DNA of 44,131 nucleotides from NCBI RefSeq assembly GCF_016863195.1, contig NZ_BOOK01000060.1, positions 1-44,131 of the forward strand, in the 5' to 3' direction. This document shows positions 30,431 to 38,756 of this stretch, in pieces. The DNA comes from Paraplanobispora takensis. Its GTDB lineage: Bacteria > Actinomycetota > Actinomycetes > Streptosporangiales > Streptosporangiaceae. The notes under the pieces are model-generated. The model worked only from the letters and a program-made list of their open reading frames with translations. It was not told the DNA's origin and searched no databases. Both the position numbers and the translations under genes were made by a program. Numbering within the stretch: the stretch's first letter is position 1; the number at the start of each line of letters is the position of its first letter.

Positions 30431-32392
30431 TCACCGTTGTGCGAGTGCTCTGACGGTTCCCCTGTCCATCACCTTCGTGTGCTCATCACGCTCGCGAGCC
30501 AGCCGTGGCGCCCACAGTGGTTCCCTCCGGTCGCCGTCCGCGGGCTCCTGACGGTAGAAGATGTCGATGTCGACCTCTTCGCCGCCCATGACCAGGGTGT
30601 CCCACGCACCACTGACGACCAGGGTGCGCAGGGTCTCACCGGACAGCTTGCCGAGGTGAGCGCGGAGGGAGGCGTCGTCGGGCAGGCCGGTGACGCGCTG
30701 CGCCAGGCGGGTCCGGACACGCCGCAGCCGCTCCATGAGCACCTCGACGTCGGCATCCCGCCCCGCCTGCGCGTCCTCGCCCTCGCCCGCCAGGGCCGTG
30801 GCGACGGTGTCCTTGATGGCCCGGGTGACGCCGTGCTCATCGGTGGTGACCATCGCCTGCCAGGCGCGGCTCTTGTGCCGGTACTGCAGCATCGCCATGG
30901 CCGCCTCGTGCCGGATGAAGTCCGCATCGCGGAAGGGCTGCCCGCGCCATGCCCGGCTGAGCGAGCGGGCCAGCGAGATGGCCGAGGCCAATCCGCTGTT
31001 GAGGCCGCGACCCGGCCAGAAGTGGATGGCGTTGGCCGCGTCGCCGAGCAGGAAGCCGTACGTGCCCGGCGTGGACGCGGTCGGCGCGTGCAGGCGCGCG
31101 GTGAACCGCGGCCGCTGCACCATGTCGAGCCGGAAAGCGGTGACGGCGCTCAGGTCACTCTCCCGCACGCCGAACATGACCAGCCCGTCCCTGACCCGCC
31201 GCCACAGGGCGGAGCCCTTGAGCAAGGCGGGCAGGAACAGCGTGCCGTGGGTGGAGCAGCGGAACTCGCCGTGGTCGTTGCGTCCCATCATGCAGGGGCT
31301 GGCGGCGACGCACTGCTCGAAGACGTGACGGACGGGATCGATCCCGATGACCTCCCTGGCCTCCTCGTCGGTGAGGCGCATGTTGAGGAAGCCCTCGCCG
31401 TCCAGGGCGTTCAGGAGGAAACGGTTCTGGGCCACGGTCAGCAGGACGCTCATGGCGTCGGGCAGGCCGGACCTCACCCGTAATCCCAGCACGACGTCCT
31501 GCAGGTGCCGGCCGTCCAGGGAGTAGATGGAGCTGTCCGCGGTGCCGAACTTGCCGGCGAAGTGCTCCCGCGTGCGCGAGCGCCCACCCTCGCAGATGGC
31601 CAGTACGTGCTCCTGTTTCACGCTCTGGTCGTGCTCCTCGGGCGAGAAGCGGGCGGGGACGAGCCGGATGCGACCGGGCTTGTCGCCGGCCATCTCCAGC
31701 AGCCTGTCCTCGATGGCGGCGATGCGGAGGTTGCGCGGCGCGTGGCCGCCGATGGAGTCCGGGCCGGCGGGCCACATCTCGGAGTACGCCCCGGGGGTGA
31801 ACAGCCGCTCCTGCACCGATGCGGGGAGATTCAGGTACTGGCGGCTCTGGACCGTGACGACCTGCCGGCGGCGGACGTTGCCCTCGGCCTGCCCCTTCCA
31901 CACGATCCGCGAGTCCTCCTCCATCCAGCGCCCGTCGTAGACGGTGACGGCGACCCGTGGACCCATGAGGTCCTCCAGCAGGAGCGCCAGGCTCAGTCCG
32001 ACGGGACCGCCGCCCGAGATCGACACCCTCAAGACCGGAACCGATGGGTCGAGGAGCGTGGCGGCCTCATCAGTGACCTCGTCGGCGGTCTCGTCGGCGG
32101 CCAGGAAGCGGAAGCGCTCTTCGCCGATCATGATCAGGTCGCCCGGCCGGAGCACGTGTGATGTCACGCGCACGCCGTTGACCAGGGTTCCGTTCCGGCT
32201 GCCCAGGTCGTGCAGGACATAGCGCCCGCCCTCGTGCCGCACTCGCGCGTGGCAGCGTGAAGCGCGTCTGCTGGCGATCACCACGCTGGAGTCGGGCCTG
32301 CGGCCGAAGGTGGTGGGCGTGTCGCCGAGCGCGAAGCGTTGACCGCGGAGCGGGCCGTCGTCTCCGACGATGACAGGAGGCATGGGTCTCAT
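30431..32392 (-). CDS. FHA domain fused to FAD-dependent oxidoreductase
   Basis: This 653-aa protein joins a forkhead-associated domain to a flavoprotein. The FHA part (about 7-97) has FGRRPDSSVVIASRRASRCHA and LGSRNGTLVNG, the residues that bind phosphothreonine. After a short linker comes a Rossmann FAD motif, SISGGGPVGLSLALLLEDL (124-142). The second FAD motif, GDAANAIHFWPGRGLNSGLA, lies at about 445-465, as in aromatic-hydroxylase-type monooxygenases. The last 180 residues are helical. The FHA domain suggests control by a Ser/Thr kinase, but no kinase is encoded nearby. No Shine-Dalgarno is clear; ATG at 32383 is an alternative start. It lies in the interval between the two LRR paralogues. 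Confidence 0.85.
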   Translation of the reverse strand: MRPMPPVIVGDDGPLRGQRFALGDTPTTFGRRPDSSVVIASRRASRCHARVRHEGGRYVLHDLGSRNGTLVNGVRVTSHVLRPGDLIMIGEERFRFLAADETADEVTDEAATLLDPSVPVLRVSISGGGPVGLSLALLLEDLMGPRVAVTVYDGRWMEEDSRIVWKGQAEGNVRRRQVVTVQSRQYLNLPASVQERLFTPGAYSEMWPAGPDSIGGHAPRNLRIAAIEDRLLEMAGDKPGRIRLVPARFSPEEHDQSVKQEHVLAICEGGRSRTREHFAGKFGTADSSIYSLDGRHLQDVVLGLRVRSGLPDAMSVLLTVAQNRFLLNALDGEGFLNMRLTDEEAREVIGIDPVRHVFEQCVAASPCMMGRNDHGEFRCSTHGTLFLPALLKGSALWRRVRDGLVMFGVRESDLSAVTAFRLDMVQRPRFTARLHAPTASTPGTYGFLLGDAANAIHFWPGRGLNSGLASAISLARSLSRAWRGQPFRDADFIRHEAAMAMLQYRHKSRAWQAMVTTDEHGVTRAIKDTVATALAGEGEDAQAGRDADVEVLMERLRRVRTRLAQRVTGLPDDASLRAHLGKLSGETLRTLVVSGAWDTLVMGGEEVDIDIFYRQEPADGDRREPLWAPRLARERDEHTKVMDRGTVRALAQR

Positions 32393-32740
32393 CGTGAGCG
32401 AGCGCGCCCAGCCGTACCACTGAAAAATACGCTCACGGCTCCAGCCCGTCTGTCACTGCAGCAGTGAAGCCGTCGCCGAGAAGAAGGGCGAGTCGAGATC
32501 GAGCTCCTCGCGACGGTCGAAGCGCACCGGCGGCGGACTGGCAGGCCGCCCGGGGGCTGGTCGCGCCGCTGTTCTCTTCACAGCTGCACGGCGTGGCCTT
32601 GTCCTCCACCGGTCCGCGGCCTGCCAATGATCCACAAGTCGCCCACCAGTACCGGTTCCTAGCCTTGCCTTCGTCCTTCGCGCTCGAAGCGGCAGGACGC
32701 GAGCAGACCAGAGGCAGGCGCGACACCGGAAGGGACAGCC
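32393..32740. other. Intergenic stretch with divergent promoters
   Basis: About 350 bp between the FHA-FAD gene (minus) and the second LRR gene (plus). Frames on both strands are open but unlike any protein I know. Promoters for both genes must lie here; no palindromic operator stands out. Confidence 0.4.
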
Positions 32741-33871
32741 TTGAACGATGCCCGGTACAGCGAGAGAGTCATCGCCCAGGCGATCGCTGAGCGTATGGGC
32801 GAGGGGTCGACAGTCCTCGACCTGACCGGGCTCGAACTCCGCGTGTTACCCGAATCCCTGGGCGAGCTCACTCACCTGACCGGGTTGGACCTGTCCAACA
32901 ACCGGTTGACCTCCTTACCGCAGTCCCTGGGTAACCTCACTCGGCTGATCTGGTTGGATGCGGATTCCAACCAGTTGACCGCTCTGCCGGAGTCCCTGGG
33001 TGACCTCACCCACCTGACCAGGCTGGATGTGAGCAACAACCGGCTGACCGCCCTGCCGGAGTCACTGGGCGACCTCACCGGCCTCGATGCGCTCACCGCG
33101 CGCGGAAACATGCTGGCCGGCCTGCCGGAGTCGCTGGGCAGGCTGGTCAACCTCAACTGGCTCAGCCTGGAGTACAACCGGCTGACCTCCTTGCCGGAAT
33201 CGCTGGGCGAACTCACCAACCTCGACTACCTGTTCGTGATCGACAACCGGTTGACCGCCCTGCCGCAATCACTGGGCGACCTCACCCACCTGACCGAACT
33301 GGACCTGAGCCACAACCGGCTGACGGCTTTGCCGGAGACGCTGGGCGAACTCACCGACCTGCGCCGCCTCAACCTGTCCGACAACCGGCTGACTGCTTTG
33401 CCGGAGTCACTGGGCGACCTCACCCACCTGACCGAACTGGACCTGAGCCACAACCGGCTGACCGCCCTGCCGGAGACGCTGGGCGAACTCACCGACCTGC
33501 GCCGCCTCAACCTGTCCGACAACCGGCTGACCGCCCTGCCGGAGTCACTGGGCAACCTCACCAGGCTCACTCACCTGCGGGCGCGCGGTCCTTTGCTCAC
33601 CGCCTTCCAGCTGATCTCCGTGCCGGAGTCGCTGGGCGAACTCACCCGCCTGCGCCGCCTCGATCTGTCCAACAACCGGCTGACCGCCCTGCCCCAATCA
33701 CTGGGCGACCTCACCGAACTGACCGAACTGGACCTGGGCTACAACCGGCTGACCCGCGTACCGGAGACGCTGGGCGGCCTTACCCACCTGACCCGGCTGA
33801 ATCTCTACGGCAACCTGCTGACCGGCCTGCCCGGGTCGCTGAAACCGCTGGTGGACATCACGCGCCTGTGA
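32741..33871 (+). CDS. Leucine-rich-repeat protein (15 repeats)
   Basis: This 376-aa protein has an N-terminal helix (YSERVIAQAIAERMGEG) and about fifteen 23-residue repeats, LTHLTELDLSHNRLTALPE type, to the C-terminus. One repeat (about residues 280-300) is irregular and carries an insertion. There is no signal peptide, so it is probably cytoplasmic. It starts with TTG preceded by GGAAGGGAC; no ATG is available in frame before the first repeat. It is a paralogue of the LRR protein at 27215. Two neighbouring repeats are duplicated as a nearly identical 138-bp block, so the array is still changing in length. Confidence 0.85.
   Translation: MNDARYSERVIAQAIAERMGEGSTVLDLTGLELRVLPESLGELTHLTGLDLSNNRLTSLPQSLGNLTRLIWLDADSNQLTALPESLGDLTHLTRLDVSNNRLTALPESLGDLTGLDALTARGNMLAGLPESLGRLVNLNWLSLEYNRLTSLPESLGELTNLDYLFVIDNRLTALPQSLGDLTHLTELDLSHNRLTALPETLGELTDLRRLNLSDNRLTALPESLGDLTHLTELDLSHNRLTALPETLGELTDLRRLNLSDNRLTALPESLGNLTRLTHLRARGPLLTAFQLISVPESLGELTRLRRLDLSNNRLTALPQSLGDLTELTELDLGYNRLTRVPETLGGLTHLTRLNLYGNLLTGLPGSLKPLVDITRL
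33272..33547 (+). repeat. 138-bp tandem duplication of a two-LRR module
   Basis: 33272-33409 and 33410-33547 encode the same 46 residues. I count six mismatches, all at synonymous positions (Thr, Ala and Leu codons). The duplication is recent compared with the divergence of the other repeats. Confidence 0.88.
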
Positions 33872-34162
33872 CCTGCGACGACTCGCGCCATCACGTCGCG
33901 GCGAGACCCCCGTCGTGGTCCGCACCGAGACCGGCCAGAAGCTCACCCTGGTCGGCATCAACGCAGGCGCCGGAACCCTCGGATTGCGGGTCGTGCCGCC
34001 CGGTACGCAGGCGAGCGTCGCCGACCGGCCCGGCGACGCCGAACCTGAGGCGCACGGCAATCCCTGTGCGGAGCCGCCGGCCGGAGCCGGACACCGGCCT
34101 GCCATTGACTCCCTCTGCCCAGGTGGGAGGGTGAAGTCCTACCCTGACGGAAGAGGACGCCG
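33872..34162. other. Intergenic stretch, possible gene debris
   Basis: About 290 bp. One frame reads RTETGQKLTLVGINAGAGTL and LRVVPPGTQASV, which is protein-like but has no start or domain I can name. The Shine-Dalgarno of the next gene (GGAAGAGG) is at the right end. Confidence 0.35.
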
Positions 34163-34819
34163 ATGTCCCACACCCAGGCCCAAGGCCCCGCCGCGCAAAC
34201 ACAGGCCATCCTGAGGGAACTGGCCAACGTCCATCAGAAGGCCCAGGCGGATCACAAGGTGGGGCAGCCTGGGCTGTACTCCCGGATCCTGGTGATCGTC
34301 GACGGCACGGCCCCCGTCGAGAACGAGTACGACAGCTGCTACATGACCCCGATCGCGCCGCCCGGCTCCGGTCAGGGCTACTACACCCTCACGGCGCCCC
34401 AAGGCACCGAAGGCGCCGAACGCCCTGCGGACATCAGCGTGGACGAGGCCAAGCTCTCGCAGGGCGACAGCGAGGTCGCCGCCCTGCTCGACGCCTACGA
34501 GTGGATCACCACGGCAGGCTTCCAGGCAGCGACCGAGAGCATCCGCATCGTGCTGGTCAGCAACATCGGGCCGTGCAACGCGTGCAAGGCCCGCCTCCAG
34601 ATCTTCTACAACGACGTCCTCACCGCGGCCAGCGACGCGACGAGCAAGGCCTCCATCACGGTGGAAAGCATCTACGACACCGGCGACGCGTTCTTCGACA
34701 CGGAGCGGGGTAACAGGATCGCCACGACGTACGGCTATCGGAACGCGACGAAAACGCCGTACGACATTTCGGGCCAGAAGGGTTCGTACTGGCAGTACGT
34801 CCTTCCCCGGCCGTACTGA
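34163..34819 (+). CDS. Uncharacterised protein with deaminase-like motif spacing
   Basis: This 218-aa protein has no signal peptide. It contains D-S-E at 102-104 at the start of a helix (GDSEVAALLDAYEWI), and PCNAC at 137-141 after a beta strand (IRIVLVSNIGPCNACKARL). Zinc-dependent nucleoside/nucleic-acid deaminases show (H/C)-x-E and PCxxC at about this distance, each starting a helix. Here Asp stands where His or Cys is usual, so activity is uncertain. An N-terminal helix (15-30) and a strand LYSRILVIVDG precede. It could be a deaminase-fold toxin-type or a solo enzyme, or an unrelated zinc-binding protein. GGAAGAGG lies 6 bp before the ATG. Confidence 0.6.
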   Translation: MSHTQAQGPAAQTQAILRELANVHQKAQADHKVGQPGLYSRILVIVDGTAPVENEYDSCYMTPIAPPGSGQGYYTLTAPQGTEGAERPADISVDEAKLSQGDSEVAALLDAYEWITTAGFQAATESIRIVLVSNIGPCNACKARLQIFYNDVLTAASDATSKASITVESIYDTGDAFFDTERGNRIATTYGYRNATKTPYDISGQKGSYWQYVLPRPY

Positions 34820-34894
34820 CCGTCGTTGCCGCTCGTCGAGGTCGCCAGGCAGGCCAGGGCCCGGCGGGGAGTGACCGGCCCGCGTCTCAGGAGG

Positions 34895-36058
34895 TCACAG
34901 GCGTTCGATGACGGTCACGTTGGCCTGGCCGCCGCCCTCGCACATGGTCTGCAGGCCGTACCGGCCGCCGGTGCGCTCCAGTTCGTGCAGGAGCGAGGTC
35001 ATCAGCCGGGCTCCGGTGGCGCCGAGGGGGTGGCCCAGGGCGATCGCGCCGCCGTTGGGGTTGACCTTCGCCGGGTCGGCTCCCGTCTCCTTCAGCCAGG
35101 CCAGCACGACCGGGGCGAACGCCTCGTTGATCTCCACGGTGTCGATGTCGCCGATCGCCATGCCGGCCTTCTTCAGCGCGTGGGCCGTGGCGGGGATCGG
35201 CGCCGACAGCATCCGGATGGGGTCCTCGCCGCGCGCCGACAGGTGGTGGACGCGGGCGCGGGGCCGCAGGCCGTGGTCGCGTACGGCCTGCTCCGAGGCG
35301 ATCAGCAGGGCCGCCGCGCCGTCGGAGATCTGCGAGGCCATCGCCGCGGTGAGCCGCCCGCCGTCCACCAGGGTCTTCAGCCCGGCCATCTTCTCCGGGG
35401 TGGTGTCCCGGCGCGGTCCCTCGTCGTGCTCGGCTCCCTCCAGGGGCGCGATCTCACGCGTGAAGCGTCCCTCGTCGATCGCCCGGATCGCCCGCCGGTG
35501 CGACTCGTAGGCGAAGGCCTCCATGTCCGGCCGGGACAGGCCCCAGTGCTCGGCGATCATCTCGGCGCCGCGGAACTGGGAGACCTCCTGCTCGCCGTAC
35601 CGCTCCCGCCAGCCCCTGGATCCGGTGAACGGGCTGTCGAAGCCGAGCGCCTGCCCGGCGGTCATGGCGTAGCCGATGGGGATCTGCGACATGCTCTGCA
35701 CTCCCCCGGCGACCACGAGGTCGGCGGTGCCGGACAGCACCGCCTGCGCCGCGAAGTGCACCGCCTGCTGGGAGGAGCCGCACTGGCGGTCGACGGTGAC
35801 GCCCGGCACCTCCTCGGGCAGCCCGGCGGCCAGCCAGCAGGTGCGGGCGATGTCACCGGCCTGCGGGCCGACGGTGTCCACGCACCCGAAGATCACGTCC
35901 TCCACCGCGGCCGGGTCGATCCCGGAGCGCGTCATCAGGGCGGTCAGCGCGTGCGCGCCCAGGTCGGCGGGGTGCACGCCGGACAGGCCGCCGCCGCGCC
36001 TGCCCACGGGGGTGCGCACCGCCTCGACGATGTAAGCCTCGGATGCGGAACGGGCCAT
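34895..36058 (-). CDS. fadA6: Thiolase, FadA6-like (steroid ring C/D degradation)
   Basis: This 387-aa thiolase has the nucleophile Cys 93 in DRQCGSSQQ, His 343 in NPNGGAIALGHPLGATG and Cys 373 in MCEGGGQANV. It splits a beta-ketoacyl-CoA with CoA. The identity as FadA6 is inferred from its neighbours: it is followed upstream by a TetR regulator and a dehydrogenase in the same order as fadA6-kstR2-ipdF in mycobacteria. FadA6 acts late in the breakdown of the HIP-derived C/D rings of sterols. A general acetyl-CoA acyltransferase is the alternative. The three minus-strand genes are 10-14 bp apart and form an operon. Confidence 0.88.
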   Translation of the reverse strand: MARSASEAYIVEAVRTPVGRRGGGLSGVHPADLGAHALTALMTRSGIDPAAVEDVIFGCVDTVGPQAGDIARTCWLAAGLPEEVPGVTVDRQCGSSQQAVHFAAQAVLSGTADLVVAGGVQSMSQIPIGYAMTAGQALGFDSPFTGSRGWRERYGEQEVSQFRGAEMIAEHWGLSRPDMEAFAYESHRRAIRAIDEGRFTREIAPLEGAEHDEGPRRDTTPEKMAGLKTLVDGGRLTAAMASQISDGAAALLIASEQAVRDHGLRPRARVHHLSARGEDPIRMLSAPIPATAHALKKAGMAIGDIDTVEINEAFAPVVLAWLKETGADPAKVNPNGGAIALGHPLGATGARLMTSLLHELERTGGRYGLQTMCEGGGQANVTVIERL

Positions 36059-36068
36059 CGGTGACTCC

Positions 36069-36686
36069 TCAGGTCGACAGGATCCCTTCCAGGACCATCG
36101 CGATGTACTGCCTTGCGATCTCCTCCGCCGGCAGCGGGCCGTCGCCGCGGTACCAGCCCGCCGCCAGCCAGACCGTGTCGCGGATGAACCGGTAGATCAG
36201 CCCGGTGTCGAGGTCGGCGCGGAACTCGCCGTCCAGGACGCCCCGGTCGAGCACGGCCAGCCACGTCTCCCTGAAGCGCCGCTGGGACTCCTGCAGGTAA
36301 CCGAAGCGCGGGTTGGCCGCCAGATGCTTGGACTCGTTCTGGTAGATCACGACCGCCGGGCGGTAGCGGTCGATCATCCGGAAGGACTCGGCGACGAGTT
36401 CCTGGAACGTCTCACGCGCGCCGAGCCCCGAGCCGAGCACCCGGTCGTAGGCCGCCCACATGTCGGTGAGGAACGTCGAGAGGATCTCGTCGACCATCGA
36501 CTCCTTGGAGTCGAAGTGGTAGTAGAGGCTGCCGCCGAGGATGCCTGCGGCGTCGGCCACCTCGCGGACCGTGGTGGCGGCGTACCCCCGCGACGCGAAC
36601 ACCTCCGCCGCCGTGGCCAGCAGCCCGGCCCGCCGCTCGGCGCGGGCGGCCGCGGTGCTCTCGGAGTCTCGGCGTCGTGGGCTCAT
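36069..36686 (-). CDS. kstR2: TetR-family regulator, KstR2-like
   Basis: This 205-aa repressor has a TetR helix-turn-helix near residues 20-65 (LLATAAEVFASRGYAATTVR, ILGGSLYYHFDSKESMVDEI) and an all-helical ligand domain. KstR2 of mycobacteria and rhodococci represses the HIP catabolic genes and is released by HIP-CoA. The present gene sits between the thiolase and the ipdF-like gene, as kstR2 does in Mycobacterium tuberculosis. A site with the KstR2 pattern lies in the divergent promoter ahead of ipdF and fadE31. ATG is preceded by GAGAGG at a slightly long spacing of 10. Confidence 0.85.
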   Translation of the reverse strand: MSPRRRDSESTAAARAERRAGLLATAAEVFASRGYAATTVREVADAAGILGGSLYYHFDSKESMVDEILSTFLTDMWAAYDRVLGSGLGARETFQELVAESFRMIDRYRPAVVIYQNESKHLAANPRFGYLQESQRRFRETWLAVLDRGVLDGEFRADLDTGLIYRFIRDTVWLAAGWYRGDGPLPAEEIARQYIAMVLEGILST

Positions 36687-36700
36687 GGGACGTGGACCTC

Positions 36701-37477
36701 TCAGGGGTGCCGGCTGGAGACGGAGACGACCTCGCCCGTCATGTACGAGGAGTAGTCGCTGGCGAGGAAGACGATAACGTTGGCCACCTCCCACGGCTCC
36801 GCGGCCCGCCCGAGCGCCTCCTTCGCGGTGAGCTCGGCCAGCAGTTCCTCGGTGGTCACCTTGGCCAGGTTCGGATGCATGGCCAGCGAGGGTGCCACCG
36901 CGTTGACCCGCACGCCGTACGGCGCCGCCTCCACGGCCGCGCACCTGGTCAGCGCCATGACCCCGGCCTTGGCCGCCGCGTAGTGGGCCTGGCCCTCCTG
37001 CGCCCGCCAGCCGACCACCGAGGCGTTGTTGACGATCACGCCTCGCCCCCGCGGTTGCATGAGCGCCAGCGCGGCCCGGGTGCAGCGCATCGTGCCGGTC
37101 AGCGTGACGTCGAGGACCCGGTGCCACTGCTCGTCGGTCATCTCGGCGAGCTTGGCGGTGCCGCCGAGCCCGGCGTTGTTGACGACCACGTCCACCGGCC
37201 CCAGACGCTCCTCGGCGGCGGCGAACAGGGCGCGGACCTGCTCCTCGGAGGTCACGTCGCACGGCTGCGCGGCCACCGCGTCCGGGCCGAACTCCTTCTC
37301 CAGGACGGCCAGGCTCTCCGCCAGCCGCCGCCGGTGGGCGTCGCTGACCAGCACGCGGGCGCCCTCCTCCAGCAGGCGGCGGGCGCAGGCCCCGCCGATG
37401 CCGGTGCCGGCGGCGGCGGTCACCACCGCCACCCGGTCACGCAACAGGCCGTGGCCCGGGACGTAGGACGGCTTCAC
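36701..37477 (-). CDS. ipdF: Short-chain dehydrogenase, IpdF-like
   Basis: This 258-aa SDR has a modified dinucleotide motif TAAAGTGIGGA (20-30), NNAG at 100-103, and the triad Ser 153, Tyr 166, Lys 170 (HYAAAK). IpdF oxidises the 5-hydroxy group of a HIP-CoA derivative in steroid ring degradation; the assignment rests on gene order and general family resemblance. It starts with GTG after GAGGAGAGG and is the first gene of the minus-strand operon ipdF-kstR2-fadA6. It diverges from fadE31 with an operator between. Confidence 0.85.
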   Translation of the reverse strand: MKPSYVPGHGLLRDRVAVVTAAAGTGIGGACARRLLEEGARVLVSDAHRRRLAESLAVLEKEFGPDAVAAQPCDVTSEEQVRALFAAAEERLGPVDVVVNNAGLGGTAKLAEMTDEQWHRVLDVTLTGTMRCTRAALALMQPRGRGVIVNNASVVGWRAQEGQAHYAAAKAGVMALTRCAAVEAAPYGVRVNAVAPSLAMHPNLAKVTTEELLAELTAKEALGRAAEPWEVANVIVFLASDYSSYMTGEVVSVSSRHP

Positions 37478-37512
37478 ACCCTCTCCTCCCTGAGCGTCGC
37501 ATGGTTTACTCT

Positions 37513-37526
37513 ACCAAACAGTTGTT
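37513..37526. promoter_or_regulatory. KstR2-type operator between ipdF and fadE31
   Basis: ACCAAACAGTTGTT fits the mycobacterial KstR2 pattern A-n-CAAG-nn-CTTG-n-T except at the G/C next to the centre, and it lies within a wider imperfect palindrome from TACC to TTAG. It is 36 bp from the ipdF start and about 70 bp from the fadE31 start, so it can control both directions. The motif is recalled from published work; the match is by eye. Confidence 0.65.
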
Positions 37527-37594
37527 AGAAAGAATCAGGGCGGGCGCCGTACTCCTCCGCCCGGACGGATCGACGAGTGGGAAGGCGGTCGCCG

Positions 37595-38722
37595 ATGGAC
37601 CTCGACCTGTCGTCCGTGGAGCCGTTCCGCGCCGAGGTGCGGGACTGGCTGCGCGCCCACGTGCCCGACCCGCCGCTGCCCTCACTGGAGACCGAGGAGG
37701 GCTTCGCCGCCCACCGCGCCTGGGAGAGCGAGCTGGCCGGGGCCGGGCTCTCGGTCGTCTCCTGGCCCGGGCGGTACGGCGGGCGGGACGCCACTCCGCT
37801 GGAGTGGCTGGTCTTCGAGGAGGAGTACTACGCGGCCGGGGCGCCGGGCCGGGTCAGCCAGAACGGCATCAACCTGCTGGCGCCCACGCTGTTCCGGCAC
37901 GGCACCCCCGAGCAGCTCGACCGGGTCCTGCCGCCGATGGCCTCCGGCGAGGAGATCTGGGCCCAGGCGTGGTCCGAGCCGGGCGCGGGCAGCGATCTGG
38001 CCGCCCTGCGCGCCACCGCGACCCGGACGGACGGCGGCTGGCTGCTCAACGGGCAGAAGACCTGGAGCTCGCGTGCGGCCTTCGCCGACCGCGGCTTCGG
38101 CCTGTTCCGCTCCGACCACGAGGCCGGGCGGCACCGCGGCCTGACGTACGTGATGTTCGCGCTGGAGGCCGAGGGGGTCACCCGGCGGCCGATCGGCCGC
38201 ATCGACGGCAAGCCCGCCTTCGCCGAGCTGTTCCTCGACGACGTGTTCGTCGCCGACCGCGACGTCATCGGCGCACCCGGCGAGGGCTGGAAGGTGGCGA
38301 TGAGCACGGCGGGCAACGAGCGCGGCCTCACGCTGCGCAGCCCCGGCCGCTTCCTGGCCGCCGCCGACCGGCTGCTCGCGCTCTGGCGTGAGCGCGCCGA
38401 CCCCGCCGACACGGCGCTGCGCGACCGGGTGGCCGAGGTCTGGATCAAGGCGCGGGCCTACCGGCTCAAGGGCTTCGAGACGATCTCGCGCACCGAGGAC
38501 GTCGGCGCCGAGGCCAGCATCAACAAGATCTTCTGGTCCGAGCTGGACGTGGCGCTGCACGAGACCGCGCTCGACCTGCTGGGCCCGGACGGCGAGCTCG
38601 ACGGCGACTGGCTGGAGGGATACGTGTTCTCCCTGGCCGGTCCGATCTACGCCGGGACCAACGAGATCCAGCGCAACGTCGTCGCCGAGCGGGTGCTCGG
38701 GCTGCCCAGGGACCGGTCGTGA
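37595..38722 (+). CDS. fadE31: Acyl-CoA dehydrogenase, FadE31-like subunit
   Basis: This 375-aa flavoprotein has the ACAD three-domain build: an N-terminal helical part (to about 115), a beta domain with WAQAWSEPGAGSDLAALRAT and NGQKTWSSRA (about 120-235), and a C-terminal helical part ending with IYAGTNEIQRNVVAERVLG. Sequence features such as LEWLVFEEEYYAAGAPGR resemble mycobacterial FadE31, a subunit of an alpha2-beta2 dehydrogenase for steroid-derived acyl-CoAs. The second subunit follows 34 bp downstream. ATG 37595 is preceded by GGGAAGG; an in-frame start at 37577 also exists. Confidence 0.88.
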   Translation: MDLDLSSVEPFRAEVRDWLRAHVPDPPLPSLETEEGFAAHRAWESELAGAGLSVVSWPGRYGGRDATPLEWLVFEEEYYAAGAPGRVSQNGINLLAPTLFRHGTPEQLDRVLPPMASGEEIWAQAWSEPGAGSDLAALRATATRTDGGWLLNGQKTWSSRAAFADRGFGLFRSDHEAGRHRGLTYVMFALEAEGVTRRPIGRIDGKPAFAELFLDDVFVADRDVIGAPGEGWKVAMSTAGNERGLTLRSPGRFLAAADRLLALWRERADPADTALRDRVAEVWIKARAYRLKGFETISRTEDVGAEASINKIFWSELDVALHETALDLLGPDGELDGDWLEGYVFSLAGPIYAGTNEIQRNVVAERVLGLPRDRS

Positions 38723-38756
38723 TCCCGGGGCGGGACGCGGGGAAGGGGAGGCAGCG

